Counted from the first letter of the stretch, positions 34,224-44,173 are shown. The stretch: 64,000 nucleotides of DNA from Paenirhodobacter enshiensis (GCF_000740785.1 NZ_JFZB01000014.1:62001-126000); one strand, 5' to 3'. The notes: generated from the letters alone by a model not told the origin. Program-made: numbers and translations.

Positions 34224-35390
34224 TCACAGCGCCTTTTTCAGCACATCGGCGAGGTCGGTCTTCTCCCAGGAGAAACCGCCGTCGGCCTCGGGCGCGCGGC
34301 CGAAATGGCCATAGGCCGAGGTCCGCGCATAGATCGGCCGGTTCAGATCCAGCGTCGTGCGGATACCGCGCGGCGTCAGATCCATGCTCCTGGCGACCGC
34401 GGCCTCGATCTGCTCGTCCGGCACCTCGCCGGTGCCGTAGGTGTCGACATAGATCGACAGCGGGCGCGCCACGCCGATGGCATAAGAGACCTGGATCAGG
34501 CAGCGCTTCGCCAGCCCCGCCGCGACCACGTTCTTCGCCAGATAGCGCGCCGCATAGGCGGCCGAGCGGTCGACCTTGGTCGGATCCTTGCCGGAGAACG
34601 CACCGCCTCCATGCGGCGCGGCCCCGCCATAGGTGTCGACGATGATCTTGCGCCCGGTCAGCCCCGCGTCGCCATCCGGCCCGCCGATCACGAAAGTGCC
34701 GGTCGGGTTGACCCACCATTCGGTCTTGTCGGTGATCCAGCCCTCGGGCAGGGTCTCGCGGATATAGGGCTCGACGATGGCGCGGATGTCGTCCGAGGTC
34801 TGGCTTTCATGGACATGCTGCGTCGAGAGCACGATCGAAGTCACGCCGACCGGGCGGCCGTTCTCGTAGCGCACCGAAAGCTGCGATTTCGCATCCGGGC
34901 CGAGCGTCGGCTGCTCGCCCGATTTGCGCACCTCGGCAAGGCGGCGCAGCACGGCATGAGCGTAAAGGATCGGCGCCGGCATCAGCTCGGGCGTCTCGTC
35001 GGTCGCATAGCCGAACATGATGCCCTGATCGCCCGCCCCGTCCTTGTCGACGCCCTGACTGATATGGGCCGACTGCGGGTGCAGGTAATTCTCGAAATCG
35101 AAGGTCTTCCAGTGGAAGTGTTCCTGCTCGTAGCCGATATCGCGCACGCAGTCGCGCGCGATGGTCTCGGCCTTGTGCAGGAAATCGTCGAGCACGGCAC
35201 GGTCGCTCAGCCCGACTTCGCCGCCGACCACGACCTTGTTGGTGGTGGCGAAGGTCTCGCACGCGACGCGCGCGTTCGGCTCCTGCGAGATGAAGGCGTC
35301 AAGGATGGCATCCGAAATGCGGTCACAGACCTTGTCGGGGTGCCCCTCCGAAACGGATTCAGAGGTGAAGACGTAATTCTGTCTGGACAT
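34224..35390 (-). CDS. metK: S-adenosylmethionine synthetase MetK
   Basis: This 388-residue enzyme makes S-adenosylmethionine from methionine and ATP. Motifs include [17 protein letters not shown] near the N-terminus, [34 protein letters not shown] (P-loop-like region) and the late GHFGR. Length is normal (about 390). A SAM/SAH riboswitch (35399-35443) lies directly upstream, with its 3' end overlapping the ribosome binding site, so translation is expected to fall when SAM is abundant. It is 67 bp downstream of lnt on the same strand. Confidence 0.97.
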   Translation of the reverse strand: MSRQNYVFTSESVSEGHPDKVCDRISDAILDAFISQEPNARVACETFATTNKVVVGGEVGLSDRAVLDDFLHKAETIARDCVRDIGYEQEHFHWKTFDFENYLHPQSAHISQGVDKDGAGDQGIMFGYATDETPELMPAPILYAHAVLRRLAEVRKSGEQPTLGPDAKSQLSVRYENGRPVGVTSIVLSTQHVHESQTSDDIRAIVEPYIRETLPEGWITDKTEWWVNPTGTFVIGGPDGDAGLTGRKIIVDTYGGAAPHGGGAFSGKDPTKVDRSAAYAARYLAKNVVAAGLAKRCLIQVSYAIGVARPLSIYVDTYGTGEVPDEQIEAAVARSMDLTPRGIRTTLDLNRPIYARTSAYGHFGRAPEADGGFSWEKTDLADVLKKAL

Positions 35391-35398
35391 CGGGGATA

Positions 35399-35443
35399 TG
35401 CTCCATTCGTTCTACCCCCGTCCCGCCAGGAAGCCGTTGGGAC
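35399..35443 (-). ncRNA. SAM/SAH riboswitch upstream of metK
   Basis: On the minus strand the sequence contains GTCCCAACGGCTTCCTGGCG, pairing as GTCCC/GGGAC, and ends in GAATGGAGCA, nine bases before the metK ATG. This matches what I know of the SAM/SAH riboswitch class of Rhodobacterales metK genes: a short stem, the conserved AACGGCUUCCUGG loop, and a pseudoknot with the GGAGCA Shine-Dalgarno. Ligand binding should hide the ribosome binding site. Identification is by motif recognition, not covariance search. Confidence 0.88.
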
Positions 35444-35457
35444 GGTTCCGGCCAGTG

Positions 35458-37014
35458 CTAGACCTGACGGAAAGACCGGTCAACGCCATAGTGGCGAGGC
35501 CATGAAAGAATTATGAACGCCAGAACGACAATCGCCGCGATGGGCGGAAGATCGCCCCAGCGGGCATAGAAGGTCTCGGGCAGCGCGGGCGGCAGGGCCG
35601 CGTCGATCACGCCCTGCTGGTTCATCCCGAGTTCCGCCGTCACCTCGCCGCGCGCGTCGATCATCACGCTGACGCCGGTGTTGGCGGCGCGCGCGACCGG
35701 CAGACCGAATTCGATGGCGCGCAGCCGGCTCAGCGCCATGTGCTGCCACGGCCCCGAGAGATTGCCGAACCAGGCGTCGTTCGTCGCCTGCATGATCCAG
35801 TCGGGGCGCTCGGGCACGCGGCGGATATCTTGCGGGAACACCGCCTCGTAGCAGATCAGCGGCTCGACCTTGCCGAGGCGGCCGAGGTCGAGAATCGTCT
35901 CGCCGGCGCCCGGGGTGTAGCCGTTGCCGGTGCGCGCCGCGAAGGCCGAGATGCCGAAGCGCGACAGCTCATCCCCCCAGGGGATATATTCGCCGAACGG
36001 CACGAGGTGTGACTTGTCATAAAGATCCTCGACCCGGGCATCGGGGCCGAGCACGACGAGGCTGTTGTAATAGCGCTCGCCCTCCGAACGCTGGATGCCG
36101 AGCGCGACCGGAACGCCGCCCGCTGCCTCGGCGATCATGTTCAGCCCGTCGCCCGGATTGTCGAGCAGGAACGGCACCGCGGTTTCCGGCCAGATCACCA
36201 GATCGGGACGCGGCTTGCCCGCGGCCGGCGGCTCGGCAGTCAGATCGAGATGGCGGTAGAAGAACGGCAGCGCGTAACGCGGATCCCATTTCAGCGCCTG
36301 GGTGGCGTTGGGCTGCACCAGACGCAGGTTGATCGCGGGATCGCGCGGCGGCACTTTCGCATCGAGGCGCAGCGAGCCGCCCCACCACGCCAGTCCGATG
36401 GCAACGGCACCGACGGCCACACCCTGCACCGCCCGTCCCGGCCGCAGCCAGGGCAGCGCCGCGACCAGCAGCGTGCACAGGCTCAGCCCGATCGCCCCGA
36501 TCCAGGCCGCGCCCTGCGCGACCGGCGTGCCGATCCAGATATGCCCGAACAGAATCCACGGAAACCCGGTGAAAATATAGCTGCGCAGCGCATCGGACGC
36601 CGCGAGCCCGACCGCCGCGCCAAGCGCGCGCCGCCCCGTCGTGTGCCCGAGCTTCGCGCCGAGCCCGGCACCGAGCGCCCAGAACGCCCCCATCCCCGCA
36701 CCCATCAGGATCAGCGCGAAAGGCGCCATCCAGCCGTAGACCTTTGCCTCGACCATGAAGGGTTCGGTGATCCAGAACATGCCGGCCGCGACATAGCCGA
36801 TGCCCGCCGCGAAGGCGGTCCAGCCGGCCCAGCCCGTCGCCAGCATCCGCAACAGCACGCTCAGCGCGACCATCGCCACCGGCCAGAGGCTGAACGGCAC
36901 CTGACCGAGCGCCACCCCCGCGCCCAGCCCTGCCGCAACCGCGAGTCGCCCCCAACGGGGCCGCGCCGGCGGGCGCAGGAAAGCAGGCAAAGGCATTCGC
37001 AGCCGGTCCTTCAT
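35458..37014 (-). CDS. lnt: apolipoprotein N-acyltransferase
   Basis: This 518-residue inner-membrane enzyme adds the third acyl chain to lipoproteins. Six to seven N-terminal hydrophobic helices (about 20-215) precede a periplasmic nitrilase-like domain (about 228-490) with the catalytic triad Glu277 (IWPETAVP), Lys334 (DKSHLVPFGEY) and Cys388 (LICYEAVFP). It stands between the CorC-like gene and metK, the usual order in this order of bacteria. The start codon gives a short basic N-terminus before the first helix. Confidence 0.95.
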   Translation of the reverse strand: MKDRLRMPLPAFLRPPARPRWGRLAVAAGLGAGVALGQVPFSLWPVAMVALSVLLRMLATGWAGWTAFAAGIGYVAAGMFWITEPFMVEAKVYGWMAPFALILMGAGMGAFWALGAGLGAKLGHTTGRRALGAAVGLAASDALRSYIFTGFPWILFGHIWIGTPVAQGAAWIGAIGLSLCTLLVAALPWLRPGRAVQGVAVGAVAIGLAWWGGSLRLDAKVPPRDPAINLRLVQPNATQALKWDPRYALPFFYRHLDLTAEPPAAGKPRPDLVIWPETAVPFLLDNPGDGLNMIAEAAGGVPVALGIQRSEGERYYNSLVVLGPDARVEDLYDKSHLVPFGEYIPWGDELSRFGISAFAARTGNGYTPGAGETILDLGRLGKVEPLICYEAVFPQDIRRVPERPDWIMQATNDAWFGNLSGPWQHMALSRLRAIEFGLPVARAANTGVSVMIDARGEVTAELGMNQQGVIDAALPPALPETFYARWGDLPPIAAIVVLAFIILSWPRHYGVDRSFRQV

Positions 37015-37063
37015 CGTCGCGGGCGCCCGCGCGGCGGGGCGCCCTCAGGTCGTCAGGGTCAGA

Positions 37064-37972
37064 TCACTCGGCCGCGACACCGGGCATACGGACACGAAGC
37101 CGCTTGATCCGGCGCGGATCGGCGTCGATCACTTCATACTCGACCCCGTTCGGAGCGGAAATCACTTCTCCGCGCGAAGGCACCCGGCCGATCTGCATGA
37201 ACACCAGACCGCCCATCGAGTCGATCTCCTGCTCATCCTCTGGATCGGCGAGGGTCATTCCGATGGCCGTCTCGAACTCGCGCAGGGGCGCGCGGGCCTG
37301 AACCACCCACTGGCCGGGCTTTTCCTGTTTCCAGTAGCCGCTTTCGGCCTCGTCATGCTCATCCTCGATCTCGCCGATGACCTGTTCGATCAGATCCTCG
37401 AGAGTCACCAGACCGTCGACCCCGCCGTATTCGTCGATCACCAGCGCCATGTGGATGCGCTGCACCTGCATCTTCTGCAAAAGCACCCCGATCGGCATCG
37501 ACGGCGGCACATACAACAGCGGCCGCAACAGCTTGCGCACCGAGAACCGCCCCCCCGTCGCCCCGAACCCGTATTCGAGCGCGAGGTCCTTGAGGTGAAC
37601 CAGCCCAAGCGGTGTGTCGAGCGTGCCCTTGAAGACCGGCAGGCGCGAATAGCCTTCCTTGCGGAAGACCTCGACCAGTTCGTCGCGGGTGATGGTCGAA
37701 GGAACGGCAACGATCTCCACCTTGGGGATCGCGACGTCGCCGACGCGAAGCCGGCGCAGGTTGCCGATGCCCGGATGGGCCGGCGAAACGACCGTGGCCG
37801 CATCGGTATTGGCGGCCGCGTCGATGTCCGTTTCAGGGGCCGAGGCGCCGAACGCCCCGAGGATACGCCCGAAGATCCCGCGCGAGTGCGGTTCGGGGTT
37901 GCTACTGTCGCCGGCGTCGGTATCCGACGCGGGCACGGTGGCGGAGCTGGCTCCGTCAGCGACTTGTCCCAT
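37064..37972 (-). CDS. CorC/HlyC-like CBS-domain protein
   Basis: This 302-residue soluble protein has a variable N-terminus (1 to about 70), two CBS domains (about 75-200; GYSRLPVFKGTLDTPLGLVHLKD and HMALVIDEYGGVDGLVTLEDLIEQVIGEIEDE), and a C-terminal CorC/HlyC FAD-like domain (about 220-300; PGQWVVQARAPLREFE). It resembles E. coli YbeX/CorC, recently connected with ribosome metabolism and ion homeostasis. I chose the ATG at 37972, which has AAGGA upstream, over a GTG six codons earlier. It lies between ybeY and lnt, matching the conserved ybeZ-ybeY-ybeX-lnt order. Confidence 0.9.
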   Translation of the reverse strand: MGQVADGASSATVPASDTDAGDSSNPEPHSRGIFGRILGAFGASAPETDIDAAANTDAATVVSPAHPGIGNLRRLRVGDVAIPKVEIVAVPSTITRDELVEVFRKEGYSRLPVFKGTLDTPLGLVHLKDLALEYGFGATGGRFSVRKLLRPLLYVPPSMPIGVLLQKMQVQRIHMALVIDEYGGVDGLVTLEDLIEQVIGEIEDEHDEAESGYWKQEKPGQWVVQARAPLREFETAIGMTLADPEDEQEIDSMGGLVFMQIGRVPSRGEVISAPNGVEYEVIDADPRRIKRLRVRMPGVAAE

Positions 37973-38008
37973 TTGTCCTTTCCAGGTCACACGGCGCGAA
38001 TGGCCGCA

Positions 38009-38527
38009 TCATCCCTCATATGGGTCCGAAATGCCCATCCGGTCAAGGATGCGCACTTCAATCGATTCCATCAAGGTGGCATCGCCCTCGCGGATGTGAT
38101 CGTAGCCGAGCAGATGCAGCGTGCCGTGAACCAACAGATGGGTCACGTGCTCCGCCATCGGCTTGTGCTGTTCCTCGGCCTCGCGCAGGCAGGTATCGTA
38201 GCTGATCGCGATATCGCCGAGGCTCTCGCGCTCATCGGGCAGGAAGGGTTCGGGCGCCTCGGGGGCCGCCCCCTCGTCCTCGGCCGCCAGATCCTGCGAT
38301 GGCCAGCTGAGAACGTTGGTCGCCTTGTCCTTGGCGCGGAACTCGGCGTTCAGCACCTGGATGCGGGCGTCGTCGCAGCCCATCAGGCTGACTTCGAAGG
38401 TCTCGGGCGACAGGCCCTGATCGGCGAGAACCGCCGCCACGGCACGCTCGGCCAGCGCGGGCAGGATGTCCTGCCAGCGCTGGTCCTCGATCAATATGTC
38501 AACCAGCGGCTCCATCGACGCGGTCAT
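38009..38527 (-). CDS. ybeY: endoribonuclease YbeY
   Basis: This 172-residue metal-dependent RNase is needed for 16S rRNA 3'-end maturation and ribosome quality control. The zinc site is His134, His138 and His144 in VHGTLHLLGYDH. NVLSWPS and GDIAIS are also family motifs. The ATG at 38527, preceded by GAGG, overlaps the 3' end of phoH by 29 bp; an internal ATG four codons later is an alternative. Gene order phoH-ybeY-corC is conserved. Confidence 0.94.
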   Translation of the reverse strand: MTASMEPLVDILIEDQRWQDILPALAERAVAAVLADQGLSPETFEVSLMGCDDARIQVLNAEFRAKDKATNVLSWPSQDLAAEDEGAAPEAPEPFLPDERESLGDIAISYDTCLREAEEQHKPMAEHVTHLLVHGTLHLLGYDHIREGDATLMESIEVRILDRMGISDPYEG

Positions 38528-39515
38528 AGGCCTCAATGATCCGCGCGACAAGGGGGTGGCGCACCACGTCGGCCGCGGTGAAGTAGTTGAACGAGATCCC
38601 CTTCACGCCGTCGAGAATGCGCTCCGCATCCTGCAGCCCCGAGGGCACGCCGCGCGGCAGGTCGATCTGGCTGCGGTCGCCAGTGATGACCATGCGCGAG
38701 CCCTCGCCCAGACGGGTCAGGAACATCTTCATCTGCATGGTGGTGGCATTCTGCGCCTCGTCGAGGACGACGAAGGCATTCGACAGCGTGCGGCCGCGCA
38801 TGAAGGCGAGCGGCGCGATCTCGATGCGCTTCTCCTCCATCAGCTTCTGCATCTGCTTGGCCGGCAGGAAATCGTTCAGCGCGTCGTAAAGCGGCTGCAT
38901 GTAGGGATCGACCTTCTCCTTCATGTCGCCGGGAAGGAAGCCGAGCCGCTCGCCCGCCTCGACCGCGGGACGCGACAGGATGATCTTGTCGACATGGCCG
39001 CCGATCAGCATGGTCACACCCACCGCGACGGCGAGATAGGTCTTGCCGGTACCCGCCGGGCCGATGCCGAAAGCAAGCTCGTTCTCGAACAGCGCCTTCA
39101 CATAGGCCTTCTGCGCCTCGGTGCGCGGCTCGACCTGCTTCTTGCGGGTGCGGATCTCGTATTTTCCGGCCGCGAACATCTCGAGCTGCTCGTCGACACT
39201 GACACCCGCATTGCCGAGATCGGCCATTCGCACCGCCGCCTCGATTTCCGCCATGCCCATGGCCTTGCCCTGTTCGAGGCGCGTGTAAAGCTGGTTCAAC
39301 ACCGCCTGCGCCTGAATCTGCGCCTCTGCCGTGCCGACAATGGCAAGCTGATTGCCGCGGTGCAGGATATGCACCGACAGCTTGTGCTCGATCTGGGCGA
39401 GATTGCGGTCGTATTCGCCGCACAGCGCGATCAGATACCGGTTGTCGGGAAACTCCAGAAGCGTCTCGTAGCTGTCCTGGGAACGAGGCGGGGGGGTAAT
39501 CGCGCTGAAGCCCAA
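38499..39515 (-). CDS. PhoH-family ATPase (YbeZ-like)
   Basis: This 338-residue P-loop ATPase of the PhoH/YbeZ family acts with YbeY in rRNA processing. Walker A is GIGPAGTGKT (about 150-159), Walker B is FVVLDEAQN, and GDRSQIDLPRGVPSGLQDA is highly conserved. An N-terminal KH-like region precedes the ATPase domain. The start is a TTG at 39515, supported by an AGGGAGA site six bases upstream; the first in-frame ATG lies about 85 codons inside conserved sequence. It overlaps ybeY and is downstream of miaB, with a repeat-rich 359-bp spacer. Confidence 0.93.
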   Translation of the reverse strand: MGFSAITPPPRSQDSYETLLEFPDNRYLIALCGEYDRNLAQIEHKLSVHILHRGNQLAIVGTAEAQIQAQAVLNQLYTRLEQGKAMGMAEIEAAVRMADLGNAGVSVDEQLEMFAAGKYEIRTRKKQVEPRTEAQKAYVKALFENELAFGIGPAGTGKTYLAVAVGVTMLIGGHVDKIILSRPAVEAGERLGFLPGDMKEKVDPYMQPLYDALNDFLPAKQMQKLMEEKRIEIAPLAFMRGRTLSNAFVVLDEAQNATTMQMKMFLTRLGEGSRMVITGDRSQIDLPRGVPSGLQDAERILDGVKGISFNYFTAADVVRHPLVARIIEAYDRVDGAAG

Positions 39516-39727
39516 TAACGTCTCCCTTGGCTAGGTTTCACACAGATATTGTGCGCCTGCCCTGTCGCCCCCGCAAGCACTGGTTCCGGTCACGGGCCGC
39601 GCAGGGCAAGATTTCATCACTCTGCCATAAACTGCCCTGCCGAATGCTTAACGGGGCGTCAATGCTCAAATAGTAGGCATATGTCGCAGTTCAAGCCGTG
39701 CACCGACGGGATTCGCGTCTTCTTCGG

Positions 39728-39871
39728 ACGGGGGCTCTGCCCCCGCGGCCTGCGGCCTTCCCCCCGGGATATTTATGGAAAGCCGAAAGGCAAAGCGCGC
39801 GCCTGTCTTTCGGCTTTCTCCAAATATCCCGGGGGAGTCTCCGGAGGAGACGGGGGCAGAGCCCCCTCGCC
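39728..39871. repeat. dispersed GC-rich hairpin element, copies B1 and B2 in inverted orientation
   Basis: Two copies face each other: a reverse one (core 39762-39774) and a forward one (core AAATATCCCGGGG at 39822-39834). Together they form a long inverted repeat, including GGAAAGCCGAAAGGC against CTTTCGGCTTTC. The forward copy ends four bases from the miaB stop codon. The rest of the miaB-phoH spacer (39516-39727) holds no gene; it is AT-richer near 39600-39690 and probably contains the phoH promoter. Confidence 0.85.
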
Positions 39872-39874
39872 CGC

Positions 39875-41197
39875 TCAGACGAGTGCACCCGCCAGAGAAT
39901 TCGGCGCGCTCGCGGCGATGCGCACCCGCGCGATGCGGCCGCGCATATCCTCAGGCGCCTCGACATGAACGGCCTGCAGATAATCGGACTTTCCGACCCA
40001 CTGTCCCGGCAGGCGGCCGGGCTTCTCGAACAGCACGCCGACCTCGCGCCCGACCATGCTTTCCTGTGCGGCGCGCTGCTGGCGGGTGATGAGGTCCTGG
40101 ATCTCATGGAGCCGGCGGTCCGCAGTCTCGGCATCGACCTGATCGCGGCCGGCGGCGGGCGTTCCCGGACGCGGCGAATACTTGAACGAATAGGCCATGC
40201 CATAGCCCACCGCCCCGATCAGCGCGAGAGTGTCGCGGTGATCCTGTTCGGTCTCGCCCGGGAAGCCCGCGATGAAATCCGACGACAGCATGATGTCCGG
40301 GCGCGCGGCACGGATGCGTTCGATCAGTCGCAGATAGAACTCGGCCGTATGGTGGCGGTTCATCAGCTTCAGGATCCGGTCGGACCCCGATTGCACCGGA
40401 AGATGCAGGTAAGGCATCAGCTTCGGCTCCTCGGCATGGGCGGCGATCAGGTCGTCGGACATGTCGTTCGGATGCGAGGTGGTGTAGCGGATCCGGTCCA
40501 GCCCGTCGATCTCGGCCAAGGCGCGCGACAGCCGGCCGAGGCCCCAGGTCTCGCCGTCCTGCGCCTGACCGTGATAGCCGTTGACGTTCTGCCCGAGGAG
40601 GGTGATCTCGCGCACGCCCTTCGACACCAGCTTGCGCGCCTCGGCGAGAATACGGTCTACCGGACGGCTCATCTCCGCGCCGCGGGTATAGGGCACGACG
40701 CAGAAAGCGCAGAACTTGTCGCAGCCCTCCTGCACCGTCAGGAACGCCGTGGGACGGGACGGGGCGGGACGTTCGGGCAGCAGGGTGAAGCGGTCCTCGA
40801 CCGGGAATTCGGTCTCGACCGGATGCTCGCCCCGATCTGCCGCGCGCACCATACCAGGCAGGTGGTGATAGCTTTGCGAGCCCACCACCAGATCGACGAG
40901 CGGCATCCGGCGCATGATCTCCTCGCCCTCGGCCTGCGCGACGCAGCCCGCCACGCCGATCTTCAGATCGGGCTTCGCCTCCTTGAGCGGACGCAGCCGG
41001 CCGAGATCGGAATAAACCTTCTCGGCGGCCTTCTCGCGGATGTGGCAGGTGTTGAGCAGGACCAGGTCCGCCTCGGCCGGATCCTCGGTCAGCACATAGC
41101 CTTCGGGGGCCATGGCCTCGGCCATACGCTCGCTGTCGTAGACGTTCATCTGGCAGCCGTAGGTCTTGATGTGCAGCTTCTTCGGCGCTTGCGTCAT
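39875..41197 (-). CDS. miaB: tRNA-2-methylthio-N6-isopentenyladenosine37 synthase MiaB
   Basis: This 440-residue methylthiotransferase adds the 2-methylthio group to isopentenyl-A37 of tRNAs. The N-terminal UPF0004 domain carries Cys15, Cys51 and Cys85 for the auxiliary cluster. The radical-SAM motif is Cys159-x3-Cys163-x2-Cys166 (GCDKFCAFC). A C-terminal TRAM domain (about 375-438) binds tRNA. Length is typical. It begins the minus-strand housekeeping run and is divergent from the glycosyltransferase-like gene. Confidence 0.96.
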   Translation of the reverse strand: MTQAPKKLHIKTYGCQMNVYDSERMAEAMAPEGYVLTEDPAEADLVLLNTCHIREKAAEKVYSDLGRLRPLKEAKPDLKIGVAGCVAQAEGEEIMRRMPLVDLVVGSQSYHHLPGMVRAADRGEHPVETEFPVEDRFTLLPERPAPSRPTAFLTVQEGCDKFCAFCVVPYTRGAEMSRPVDRILAEARKLVSKGVREITLLGQNVNGYHGQAQDGETWGLGRLSRALAEIDGLDRIRYTTSHPNDMSDDLIAAHAEEPKLMPYLHLPVQSGSDRILKLMNRHHTAEFYLRLIERIRAARPDIMLSSDFIAGFPGETEQDHRDTLALIGAVGYGMAYSFKYSPRPGTPAAGRDQVDAETADRRLHEIQDLITRQQRAAQESMVGREVGVLFEKPGRLPGQWVGKSDYLQAVHVEAPEDMRGRIARVRIAASAPNSLAGALV

Positions 41198-41360
41198 GGC
41201 GGGCGTCCCCTTACGAATTCAGGCCCGCCTGATACGTCAAAACCCCGCACCTGCGCAACCGGCACGCTTCGACCGTTGCATTCGGGCGCCGGTTCCGGGA
41301 TGGTCGGGCACAGCTCGCACGCGGACAAGGCGGCGCGGGCACAGGCGCACGGAACGGCAG

Positions 41361-42233
41361 ATGAAATACGATTCGCTCGGAACCTTCCTCGAAACCGGCA
41401 CGGCTGCCCTCGCGAAGGGCCCGGTCGGGATCATCCTGGTCGAGGACGCCGTCGAAGTCGACAGCACCATCCGCCACCATCTGGACCTCGGCTTTCGCAG
41501 CCTGATCGTCTTTGCCCAGGACGAAATTCCCATCGCCGCGGATCTGGAACCGCGGATCCACCGGGTCAACCGCACCATGCACCGCCGGCGCGCCAAGGTC
41601 TCGACGATCAATCCCCTGATCGCGGCCGCGCCCCCGGGCACCTGGATGTTCTACTGCTACAATGCGGAATACCTGTTCTTTCCGTTCAGCGAGACGCGCA
41701 GCATCGGCGAACTGCTGGCCTTCCACACCGAAGAGCGCCGCGCCGCAATGCTGACCTATGTCATCGACCTCTACGCCGCCGATCTCGGGCAACATCCGAA
41801 CGGCGTCGACATCGGGACGGCACTTCTCGATCGCAGCGGCTATTACGCGCTCAACCGCACCGACCGGGCCGATCCTGACCGCATCATGGACCGGCAACTC
41901 GACTTCTTCGGGGGCCTGCGCTGGCGCTATGAGGAATTCGTGCCCCCGACGCATCGCAAGATCGACCGGATCGCGCTGTTCCGTTCCGCGCCGGGGCTGG
42001 AACTGCGCCCGGATCACACCTTCAGCGACGAGGAATACAACACCTATTCCTGCCCCTGGCATCACAACCTGACCGCGGCGCTGATGTCGTTTCGCGTGGC
42101 CAAGGGGCTGAAATACAATCCTGCCTCGACCTTCGACATCCACGATTTCCGCTGGTATCACTCGGTCCCGTTCAGCTGGAAAAGCCAGCAGCTGATGGAC
42201 CTCGGCCTGATCGAACCCGGGCAGTGGTTCTGA
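41361..42233 (+). CDS. predicted glycosyltransferase-like protein, conserved in Rhodobacterales
   Basis: This 290-residue soluble protein without a signal peptide has GPVGIILVEDAVEVDSTIRHHLDLGF at the N-terminus, the pattern of a GT-A-like fold, and a well-preserved second half (MFYCYNAEYLFFPF, DRQLDFFGGLRWRYEEFVPP, DEEYNTYSCPWHHNLTAAL). A plain DxD is not obvious. I recall close relatives in Rhodobacter-type genomes annotated as hypothetical or family 2 glycosyltransferase. It is divergent from miaB and has its own promoter region. A role in surface polysaccharide synthesis is only an inference; no neighbour supports it. Confidence 0.65.
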   Translation: MKYDSLGTFLETGTAALAKGPVGIILVEDAVEVDSTIRHHLDLGFRSLIVFAQDEIPIAADLEPRIHRVNRTMHRRRAKVSTINPLIAAAPPGTWMFYCYNAEYLFFPFSETRSIGELLAFHTEERRAAMLTYVIDLYAADLGQHPNGVDIGTALLDRSGYYALNRTDRADPDRIMDRQLDFFGGLRWRYEEFVPPTHRKIDRIALFRSAPGLELRPDHTFSDEEYNTYSCPWHHNLTAALMSFRVAKGLKYNPASTFDIHDFRWYHSVPFSWKSQQLMDLGLIEPGQWF

Positions 42234-42342
42234 GACCTGCGGTTGCGGGAACGGCCCTCCTCCGGCCCGGCCGGCGATGCTCCTCAGGGACCGCTCCCGC
42301 CCCCGAAACGACGCGACGCCCGGGCCTTTCCCTTCCTGACGC

Positions 42343-42963
42343 TCAGCCGAGTGCCAGCTCCATCCGGGTGCGGGTGTGGACGTGAAACAGGGCCGCGCTC
42401 AGCGCGCTGCGGGTTTCGCCCGCGACCTCGAAGCCGAGGCGTTCATAGAGGCGGCGCGCGCGCGGATTTCCGGCCGCGACCTCAAGGCGCAGGCGGGTAT
42501 AGCCCTGACGGCGCGCCTCGCCGGCAAGGGCACCGATCAGCGCCGCCCCCACACCCTGCCCGCGCGCCTCCGTATCGACCGCCAGTCCGTCGATGGCCAG
42601 CGTGTCGGCGGGCAACTCGTCCGCCACGACGCTGAAGGCCAGCCGCCGCCAGCTGCCGCCGAAGCGGCCATAGACCGCGCGCAGATCCGACGCCGTGCCG
42701 CCGACGAACGCCCCGCCCGCACCGCGCACTCCGATCACGCCGAGCAGCCGGCCGTCGCGCGTCGCGCTGAGCGCATGGGCCGGCGAAAGCACCCTCTCGA
42801 TGAAGCGGATCGCGCGCGCCTCCGGCCCCATCACCGGGCCGAGCTTGCCGCCGAACGCCAGCCAGTAAAGCCGCGCCGCCTCGGCTGCGCTGCCGGCTGG
42901 CAGGCCGCGCGCGATCTGCAATGACGATGCCACCTCCGCCGCCTGACTGCCCCACGCTGACAT
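42343..42963 (-). CDS. GNAT-family N-acetyltransferase
   Basis: This 206-residue acetyl-CoA-dependent acyltransferase has the acetyl-CoA binding motif A in IDGLAVDTEARGQGVGAALIGAL (about 128-150) and the NPRARRLYERLGFEVAGE motif B near the C-terminus. The ATG at 42963 is chosen because a GAGGAG site lies upstream. Substrate cannot be told. It is convergent with the glycosyltransferase-like gene and divergent from azlC. Confidence 0.85.
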   Translation of the reverse strand: MSAWGSQAAEVASSLQIARGLPAGSAAEAARLYWLAFGGKLGPVMGPEARAIRFIERVLSPAHALSATRDGRLLGVIGVRGAGGAFVGGTASDLRAVYGRFGGSWRRLAFSVVADELPADTLAIDGLAVDTEARGQGVGAALIGALAGEARRQGYTRLRLEVAAGNPRARRLYERLGFEVAGETRSALSAALFHVHTRTRMELALG

Positions 42964-43094
42964 GACCGACGTTTCTCCTCTCGCGTCCCCGCCGCGCAAA
43001 GTCCCGAACGCGCGCGCCCTCATACCGCCCCTTGCGCCTGAACGCTGCGCCGCTACAACTGGCTCATCCCGCCGCCACGAGCAAGTCCCCGATC

Positions 43095-43838
43095 ATGTCC
43101 CGTCCCGTCCCGCTGCCCCCCGGTCCCGCCTTCTGGCGTGGCGGGTTCGATGCCCTGCCTTTCTTGCTGGTGTTTCTGCCGTTCGGGATACTGTTCGGTC
43201 TGGCGGGGACGGTGCTCGGGCTCAGTTTCGCGCAGGTGATGGGGTTCTCGGCCTTCGTCGTTGCGGGGGCGGCGCAGTTCACCGCGGTGCAGTTGATGGA
43301 CGCCCATGCGCCGACGATCATGGTGCTGGTGACCTCGGTCGCGGTGAACCTGCGCATGGCGATGTATTCGGCCGCCCTCGCGCCGCATCTGGGCGGCGCC
43401 ACCCCCTGGCAAAAGGCGTTGATGGCCTATTCGATGACCGATCAGAGCTTCGTTCTGGCCGATGCGCTGAACGAGAGCGCGCCGCGCGCGCCGCTCACGA
43501 CGAAGCTCGCCTATTACGCCGGAACCGCGAGCTTGCTGGTGCCGGCCTGGCTCGGGGCGACGCTGCTCGGCGCATTGTTCGGCCCGGCCCTGCCGAAGGG
43601 GCTGGCGCTCGATTTCGCGGTGCCGGTGACATTTCTGGCGATGATCGGACCGTCGCTGCGCTCGGTGCCGCATCTGGTGGCGACGGCGGTGTCCTGCATC
43701 GCGGCGCTGGCGCTCGTGGGGCTGCCGGCGGGCACGGGCGTGCTGCTGGCCGCGGTGCTGGCGATGATCGCCGGCGCGCGGACCGAAGACTGGCTGGCGC
43801 ATCGCGCCGCGCGCGCGACAAGCGAGGGGCCGAAATGA
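43095..43838 (+). CDS. azlC: AzlC-family branched-chain amino acid exporter subunit
   Basis: This is a 247-residue inner-membrane protein with about six hydrophobic helices. It carries the AzlC/YgaZ signature region PFGILFGLAGTVLGLSFAQV, FVVAGAAQFTAVQLMD and VAVNLRMAMYSAALAPHL. With AzlD (YgaH) it forms an exporter for branched-chain amino acids such as valine. The ATG at 43095 fits the family start. It overlaps azlD by four bases (ATGA). Confidence 0.92.
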   Translation: MSRPVPLPPGPAFWRGGFDALPFLLVFLPFGILFGLAGTVLGLSFAQVMGFSAFVVAGAAQFTAVQLMDAHAPTIMVLVTSVAVNLRMAMYSAALAPHLGGATPWQKALMAYSMTDQSFVLADALNESAPRAPLTTKLAYYAGTASLLVPAWLGATLLGALFGPALPKGLALDFAVPVTFLAMIGPSLRSVPHLVATAVSCIAALALVGLPAGTGVLLAAVLAMIAGARTEDWLAHRAARATSEGPK

Positions 43839-44173
43839 CCCAGACCGTATATTCCGAAGCGCAGGTCTGGACGATCATCCTGGTGCTGGCGATCGGCACC
43901 TTCGTGTTGCGCTATTCGTTCCTCGGGCTCAGCGGCAAGCGCGCGCTGCCGGCCTGGGCGCTGAAATACCTGCGCTATACCTCGGTCGGGGTGCTGCCGG
44001 CGATGGTGGCGCCGCTGGTGGTCTGGCCGGCAGCGACCGGAGGTGCCCCCGATCCCGCGCGACTGATCGCGGCAGCGGCGACGCTTCTGGCGGGGCTGGT
44101 CACGCGCTCGGTGATCTGGGCGATCCTCGCAGGGTTCGCGACGCTTTACGCGATGCTGTGGCTGCTTGGCTGA
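43835..44173 (+). CDS. azlD: AzlD-family transporter small subunit
   Basis: This 112-residue membrane protein with four hydrophobic segments is the small partner of AzlC. Family motifs include GTFVLRYSFL and LRYTSVGVLPAMVAPLV. It is translationally coupled to azlC and followed by a hairpin terminator, so the two form a complete operon. Confidence 0.92.
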   Translation: MTQTVYSEAQVWTIILVLAIGTFVLRYSFLGLSGKRALPAWALKYLRYTSVGVLPAMVAPLVVWPAATGGAPDPARLIAAAATLLAGLVTRSVIWAILAGFATLYAMLWLLG

